From: Chloroflexota bacterium
Lineage (GTDB): Bacteria > Chloroflexota > Limnocylindria > P2-11E
Direction: 5' to 3'
Assembly: GCA_005883775.1 (NCBI GenBank)
Contig: VBEU01000121.1
Span: forward strand, 1 to 8,476
DNA length: 8,476 bases
Shown here piece by piece: positions 6,234 to 8,476 of this stretch. A model generated the notes under the pieces. It worked only from the letters and a program-made list of their open reading frames with translations. It had not been told where the DNA came from and did not search any database. Position numbers and translations under genes: made by a program. Position 1 is the stretch's first letter. Each line of letters begins with the position of its first letter.

Positions 6234-6268
6234 TACCTTGACGGGAATATTCCTGCAGGAGTATATAT
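6229..6268. promoter_or_regulatory. Nested symmetric element, probable ArsR operator
   Basis: Two perfect inverted repeats share the same centre (between 6248 and 6249). The outer arms are ATATATAC (6229-6236) and GTATATAT (6261-6268). The inner core is the 10-bp palindrome GGAATATTCC (6244-6253). The bases between mostly do not pair. The 40-bp element is far more AT-rich than its surroundings and covers the promoter of the ArsR gene and the -10 of the divergent VOC gene. The symmetry fits a dimeric winged-helix repressor. Assignment to the adjacent ArsR protein is by position. Confidence 0.65.
6238..6267 (+). promoter_or_regulatory. Promoter of the ArsR-SRPBCC operon
   Basis: TTGACG (6238-6243, five of six to -35) and TATATA (6262-6267, four of six to -10) are 18 bp apart. 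The expected start of transcription, about 7 nt downstream, coincides with the GTG at 6274, so the message is probably leaderless. The whole promoter lies inside the symmetric operator element. Confidence 0.5.
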
Positions 6269-6273
6269 GTCTC

Positions 6274-6615
6274 GTGCAGGCCACGCTGAGCGCTCTCGCC
6301 GAACCAAACCGCCGGCAGATCGTCGACCTCCTCCGGCGGAAGCCACGCGCGGTCGGAGAGATCGTCGAGCGGCTCGGCCTGCGCCAGCCCCAGGTCTCAA
6401 AGCACCTCCGCGTGCTCAGCGAGGCCGGGCTCGTGGAGGCGCATCCCGTCGCGCAGCAGCGCATCTACAGCCTTCGCGCCCAGCCCCTCAGGGAGCTCGA
6501 CGAGTGGCTGGAGCCGTATCGCCGCAGGTGGGACGAGCGCTTCAATCAACTCGACGATGTCCTTCGCGACCTCAAACGAAAAGACAAGGAGAAAAGAGAT
6601 GGCCACGGCAAGTAG
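6274..6615 (+). CDS. ArsR-family transcriptional repressor
   Basis: A 113-residue winged-helix regulator if started at GTG 6274, giving MQATLSALAEPNRRQIVDLL, the usual first helix of the ArsR subgroup paired with AHSA1-like proteins. The recognition helix is RQPQVSKHLRVLSEAGLV (37-54), and the wing is PVAQQRIYSL (58-67). The tail (EPYRRRWDERFNQLDDVLRDL) is the family's dimerisation helix. The protein has no cysteine, so it is not a classical metal or arsenic sensor. The frame extends upstream to a TTG at 6238, but that TTG lies in the -35 hexamer. The promoter position supports a leaderless message from 6274. The gene overlaps the SRPBCC gene by 17 bp and probably represses both that operon and the divergent VOC gene. 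The inducer is unknown. Confidence 0.9.
   Translation: MQATLSALAEPNRRQIVDLLRRKPRAVGEIVERLGLRQPQVSKHLRVLSEAGLVEAHPVAQQRIYSLRAQPLRELDEWLEPYRRRWDERFNQLDDVLRDLKRKDKEKRDGHGK
6586..6591 (+). promoter_or_regulatory. Ribosome binding site of the SRPBCC gene
   Basis: AAGGAG lies 7 nt before the ATG at 6599, inside the end of the ArsR coding region. This fixes the SRPBCC start at 6599 rather than the upstream in-frame codon at 6557. Confidence 0.8.
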
Positions 6616-7099
6616 CACCGCAACCACGAAAGTCACACTCCCGTCGGACCGGGAGATCCTGATCACGAGGGAGTTCGACGGCCCCCGCGACCTCGTGTTC
6701 AAAGCGATGACGGACCCCGACCTCATCCCGCGGTGGTGGGGCCCGCGCGGGTACACGACGACGGTCGACAAGATGGACGTCCGGCCAGGTGGCAGCTGGC
6801 GGTACGTCGTTCGTGAGCCCGATGGGCGCGAGTCCGCCTTCCGCGGTGAGTACCGTGAAGTCGTCGCGCCGGAACGGGTCGTCCAGACATTCGAGTGGGA
6901 GCCGATGGCCGGACACATCTCGGTCGACACCGCGACGTTCACCGAGCACGACGGACGCACGCTGGTCACGACCAGGTCCCTGTTCGCCTCGAAAGAGGAT
7001 CGCGACGGGATGATCCAGAGCGGAATGGAGAAGGGCCTCCGCGAAACGCACGATCGTTTCAGCGAGCTTCTTGCCGAGCTGCGGGAGTCGCCTCGTTAG
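6599..7099 (+). CDS. SRPBCC-domain protein, AHSA1/CalC-like
   Basis: A 166-residue START-like ligand-binding protein of the AHSA1 (Hsp90 activator homology) group. Typical landmarks are ITREFDGPRDLVFKAMTDP (22-40), PRWWGPRGY (44-52), MDVRPGGSWRYV (59-70), GEYREVVAPERVVQTFEWEP (83-102) and the long C-terminal helix MEKGLRETHDRFSELLAEL (143-161). These fold into a helix-grip cavity that binds a hydrophobic ligand; no enzymatic activity is established for most bacterial members. A strong Shine-Dalgarno sets the ATG. The first 17 bases overlap the ArsR gene, so the two are co-transcribed and probably translationally coupled. With the divergent VOC gene this forms a three-gene unit under one operator. 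The ligand and role are unknown. Confidence 0.94.
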   Translation: MATASSTATTKVTLPSDREILITREFDGPRDLVFKAMTDPDLIPRWWGPRGYTTTVDKMDVRPGGSWRYVVREPDGRESAFRGEYREVVAPERVVQTFEWEPMAGHISVDTATFTEHDGRTLVTTRSLFASKEDRDGMIQSGMEKGLRETHDRFSELLAELRESPR

Positions 7100-7114
7100 A
7101 TAGGGTTCGGACTA

Positions 7115-7139
7115 CCGGCGTCGGACGTTCTGGCGCCGG
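7115..7139 (+). other. Hairpin overlapping the ribosome binding site of the kinase gene
   Basis: CCGGCGTCG (7115-7123) pairs with TGGCGCCGG (7131-7139), giving nine pairs including two G-U around a 7-nt loop. No T-run follows, so it is not a standard intrinsic terminator. The 3' arm takes in the first two bases of GGGAG (7138-7142), the Shine-Dalgarno of the next gene, so it could modulate its translation. In GC-rich DNA chance stems are common. Confidence 0.4.
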
Positions 7140-7152
7140 GAGTCTTCGCGAA

Positions 7153-7788
7153 ATGGGCCAGCCGACCAAGCCTGGTCAGATCATCATCCTGAACGGCGCG
7201 CCACGATCGGGGAAGTCGAGCATCGTGACGGCGATACAGGAGACCTTCGAAGGTCTTTGGATGAATCTCGGCGTCGACGTGTTCGTGACCCAGGTCACCC
7301 CAAAGCGATACCGCCCGGGCATGGGGCTCCGTCCGGGTGAGGAAGGTCACAAGCTCGCGCCGCTGGTTGCGGCGCTGTACGCAGCGATGTACGAATCGAT
7401 CGCTGCTCATAGCCGAGCCGAACTCAACGTGGTGGTCGATGTCGGGCATCACGACCGAACGGTCCTCGCGGACAGCGCCCGTCGCCTCGCGGGCCTTCCC
7501 GTCCTCTTCGTGGGCGTGCACTGCCCCATCGAGGTCATCGTGGCGCGACGCAACGCCGGCCAGCCGGGACGAGAGGGCGAATATCTGACCGCGTCGACGA
7601 CCGAGATTCCGGCCCCGATCCTGCGCTGGCAACGAGACGTCCACATCCCGGGCATCTACGACTTCGAGGTGGATACGTCCGTGCTCAGCCCCGCCGGGTG
7701 CGCTGCCGCCATCCGTCGCCGCCTCGACGAGGGACCGCCTCCGTCGGCCTTTCGTCGGCTTGCCAAGGGAGATGTGCCCGAGGACTAG
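7153..7788 (+). CDS. Chloramphenicol-phosphotransferase-like P-loop kinase
   Basis: A 211-residue protein related to the CPT family, whose Streptomyces member phosphorylates the C-3 hydroxyl of chloramphenicol. The order of motifs fits: QIIILNGAPRSGKSS with the Walker A loop GAPRSGKS (15-22), then WMNLGVDVF (36-44) whose Asp42 matches the family's proposed catalytic aspartate, VVVDVGHHDRTVLAD (94-107), and LFVGVHCPIEVIVARR (118-133), followed by a basic lid-like stretch. It is longer than the ~178-residue Streptomyces enzyme, with a ~20-residue polar C-terminal tail. Chromosomal relatives are widespread and mostly uncharacterised, so an antibiotic substrate should not be assumed. The ATG at 7153 has GGGAG 10 nt upstream. 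The frame continues further upstream but there it is out of frame within the SRPBCC gene. Its stop overlaps the opposing gene's stop. Confidence 0.88.
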   Translation: MGQPTKPGQIIILNGAPRSGKSSIVTAIQETFEGLWMNLGVDVFVTQVTPKRYRPGMGLRPGEEGHKLAPLVAALYAAMYESIAAHSRAELNVVVDVGHHDRTVLADSARRLAGLPVLFVGVHCPIEVIVARRNAGQPGREGEYLTASTTEIPAPILRWQRDVHIPGIYDFEVDTSVLSPAGCAAAIRRRLDEGPPPSAFRRLAKGDVPED

Positions 7789-8476
7789 CGGCTGCGGGCT
7801 CCGACGAGGAGCCGGTATTCAGCGATCAGGGACTCGGTCCGTTGGAGCTCCTCGGCGAGTCGCCCGCGAAAGCGCTCTTCGAAGCTGTCGCCGCTGCTCG
7901 TCGACTGAGTCGCCAGAGCCTCCACGTAACGATCACGGAAGTAGGTCAGGTTCGCGTAGAGATCGGTGACCGTCGACGGCGGCGTGCGCGTCAGTTTCCT
8001 GAACTTCTCTTCCTTGTCCCACAGCATCGGGACGGAGAAGAGGAATGGATCTCGCCCTGCCGCGAAAAGTTGGTTCCGACCACCGTCGTGCATCGGATAG
8101 GTGGCGATGAGCGCCCCGGGACCCGTGCTCAACCAGCCGTCGTTCATCGTCCGCGCGACGTCGTGATTTCGGGACGCCGCGAACGCGTTCTCGATCGGGC
8201 GCTCGTTCCCGGCCTCGTAGAGCCGGACGAAGGTGTGTGCAGGAAACGAGAAGTCCGACATGCGTCCCAGCACGAGGGCTCTCGCGACGCTCGCGACATC
8301 GCGCACGACATTCATCGGGCCTGGGGAGCGAGCCTCTTTCGGATCCCATACGCCCGCGGCGGCGACGGCGTTGTGTACGACGTGGCTGCAGTTGTTCGTG
8401 TATGCGTCCCAGCTGTAGCCGCGGTTGCGTGCGCCATCGTTCACCGCGTTGAGGTACGCGATCGCTCTGCCCAGCG
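7785..8476 (-). CDS. Partial protein with NNCSH motif, possibly papain-like (N-terminus outside window)
   Basis: The frame runs to the right edge, so the N-terminus is missing and 229 residues are visible. Near the start of the visible part is YTNNCSHVVHNAVAAAG, with Cys29, His31 and His34. An Asn-Asn-Cys followed by a helix recurs in circularly permuted papain-like families (DUF4105, LRAT and PPPDE types), where that Cys is the nucleophile and its His partner lies N-terminal, here possibly outside the window. The rest has no motif I recognise: FPAHTFVRLYEAGNERPIEN (68-87 of the fragment), a Trp/Tyr-rich middle (TGPGALIATYPMHDGG), and a charged, probably helical C-terminus (EERFRGRLAEELQRTESLI). 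No membrane segment is seen. The family link is tentative. The TAG stop shares four bases (CTAG) with the kinase gene end. Confidence 0.8.
   Translation of the reverse strand, partial: LGRAIAYLNAVNDGARNRGYSWDAYTNNCSHVVHNAVAAAGVWDPKEARSPGPMNVVRDVASVARALVLGRMSDFSFPAHTFVRLYEAGNERPIENAFAASRNHDVARTMNDGWLSTGPGALIATYPMHDGGRNQLFAAGRDPFLFSVPMLWDKEEKFRKLTRTPPSTVTDLYANLTYFRDRYVEALATQSTSSGDSFEERFRGRLAEELQRTESLIAEYRLLVGARSR

Noticed and set aside
6252..6259. CCTGCAGG palindrome as a separate operator
   Set aside because: Short palindromes like this occur by chance, and it is off-centre relative to the larger symmetric element that better explains the region.
6238..6273. TTG start for the ArsR gene, 12 codons upstream
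   Set aside because: The TTG is part of the -35 hexamer, has no ribosome binding site, and its residues (TGIFLQEYICL) are not family-like. GTG 6274 fits both homology and promoter position.
6557..6598. Upstream start for the SRPBCC gene
   Set aside because: The AAGGAG at 6586-6591 is correctly spaced for ATG 6599, and the extra residues are not conserved-looking.
6895..7152. Upstream extension of the kinase reading frame
   Set aside because: It runs out of frame through the SRPBCC gene. Homology and a Shine-Dalgarno place the start at 7153.
1..8476. Mobile element, CRISPR array, tRNA/rRNA or defence system
   Set aside because: I found no transposase, integrase, terminal inverted repeats, regularly spaced repeats, cloverleaf-like RNA or known defence-gene motifs. 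All genes look like ordinary chromosomal accessory genes.

Overview
The window is a GC-rich, gene-dense stretch of bacterial chromosome. It has ten well-supported protein genes and a short partial gene at the left edge, with almost no intergenic DNA. GC-rich codon choice, GTG starts, overlapping genes and many one-component regulators fit a soil or sediment bacterium such as Actinomycetota or Chloroflexota. No marker gene lies in the window, so the phylum cannot be fixed. I saw no rRNA, tRNA, insertion sequence, phage gene, CRISPR array or attachment site.

Layout. (1) Positions 2-2306, + strand: a translationally coupled run made of the tail of an upstream gene (possibly TetR-like), an alpha/beta hydrolase, and a full-length M20-family peptidase homologue whose zinc ligands are largely replaced. 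(2) Positions 2236-4054: a TetR-family regulator (minus) divergent from a zinc-less MDR quinone oxidoreductase-like enzyme (plus). The intergenic region carries a perfect 17-bp palindrome and a second degenerate copy 32 bp away, so this looks like a self-contained regulator/target pair. (3) Positions 4044-5699: a monoacylglycerol-lipase-like hydrolase (minus) divergent from a multi-pass membrane protein with CPBP-like features (plus). (4) Positions 5717-7099: a PhnB-like VOC protein (minus) divergent from an ArsR-family repressor and an SRPBCC/AHSA1-like protein (plus). The shared promoter region is one large symmetric element, and the ArsR message is probably leaderless. (5) Positions 7153-8476: a chloramphenicol-phosphotransferase-like P-loop kinase (plus), then tail-to-tail a partial minus-strand protein with an Asn-Asn-Cys-Ser-His motif suggestive of a papain-like fold.

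How the genes work together. Most are small-molecule hydrolases, oxidoreductases or detoxification-type enzymes, each next to its own regulator. The clearest functional units are TetR/MDR and ArsR/SRPBCC/VOC. The window alternates divergent and convergent pairs. At the four convergent ends the genes overlap by 71, 11 and 4 bp or are 17 bp apart, leaving no room for ordinary intergenic terminators. I see no dedicated defence or biosynthetic system. The most unusual items are the altered metal site of the M20 protein, the two symmetric operator/promoter regions, and the partial papain-like protein at the right edge.
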